Notes under the pieces: model-generated
Database searches by the model: none
What the model was told of the DNA's origin: nothing
What the model saw: only the letters and a program-made list of their open reading frames with translations
DNA from: Dickeya chrysanthemi NCPPB 402
GTDB taxonomy: Bacteria; Pseudomonadota; Gammaproteobacteria; Enterobacterales; Enterobacteriaceae
NCBI RefSeq assembly: GCF_000406105.1
Contig: NZ_CM001974.1
Span: forward strand, 769,432 to 833,431
Reading direction: 5' to 3'
DNA: 64,000 nt
Position numbers and translations under genes: made by a program
Part shown: piece by piece, positions 63,995-64,000 of the stretch
Layout of the letters: each line of letters begins with the position of its first letter
How positions within the stretch are numbered: the first letter of the stretch is position 1

Positions 63995-64000
63995 TATATT

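Noticed and set aside
1..64000. Insertion sequences, rRNA or tRNA genes
   Set aside because: No transposase, rRNA or cloverleaf-forming sequence was recognised anywhere in the window, although short tRNAs cannot be fully excluded without a search tool.

Overview
The window looks like chromosome of a soft-rot enterobacterium, most likely Dickeya or a close Pectobacteriaceae relative. Housekeeping proteins (TyrB, Alr, DnaB, QorA, DusA, LysA, GalR, Aas, RNase R, NsrR) closely resemble their Escherichia coli counterparts. Type I-F CRISPR repeats of the Pectobacterium/Dickeya kind, two chemoreceptors and a beta-glucoside PTS fit a plant-associated, motile enterobacterium. The genus is inferred; no rRNA or species marker is present.

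Layout. (1) 1-6440: two type I-F CRISPR arrays face each other, trailer to trailer, with no cas genes between them. They bracket tyrB, a YitT-like membrane protein, an Lrp-type regulator and aroP, and an inverted repeat of about 130 bp marks the trailer sides. (2) 6495-14676: a periplasmic PheC-like dehydratase and a small DUF1471 protein, then the conserved block alr-dnaB-qorA-dusA. A cytochrome P450 sits where E. coli has pspG. E. coli has tyrB directly beside alr, so the CRISPR/aroP/pheC block separates two normally adjacent genes. (3) 15131-19878: LysR regulator and Cys-type alpha/beta hydrolase pair, cyclophilin-like protein, NepI-like exporter, and a deletion scar that fuses the 3' ends of a lysR gene and an NAD(P)H oxidoreductase gene. 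(4) 19973-25436: UTRA regulator divergent from a five-gene operon made of an ABC importer and an alkaline-phosphatase-superfamily hydrolase, probably for an organophosphorus compound. (5) 25876-27621: AT-rich orphan type VI secretion cassette (Hcp, DUF4225-like candidate effector, convergent small membrane protein). (6) 27783-41591: lysR/lysA and galR with a large insertion between lysA and galR: a complete lactose/cellobiose-type PTS with 6-phospho-beta-glucosidase and two regulators, then an AT-rich DUF6088-Fic pair. After galR come an OmrA-like sRNA and the ruins of a bgl-type operon whose RNA antiterminator/terminator leader is still readable. (7) 41592-51143: aas-lplT, elaA, an entericidin too short for routine gene calling, and the hemW-rdgB-yggU-yggT-proC-yggS cluster with a divergent PilT-like ATPase. 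(8) 51166-64000: a PAS-GGDEF-EAL protein, a CodA-like deaminase with its PucR-type regulator, two chemoreceptors (one with a textbook FliA promoter), nsrR-rnr-rlmB, and a long copy of the interspersed palindromic repeat.

Interspersed elements. At least three full copies and one miniature copy of an imperfectly palindromic element (ends TATACCC...GGGTATA) occur, plus a second palindromic family (ends AGAGCCTATCCCA). They sit at gene borders and next to accessory DNA.

Best candidates for new biology: the DUF6088-Fic pair, the Hcp-DUF4225 cassette, the inverted repeat linking the two CRISPR trailers, the organophosphorus operon with its DasR/PhnF-type operator, and the dead bgl operon that retains its RNA switch.
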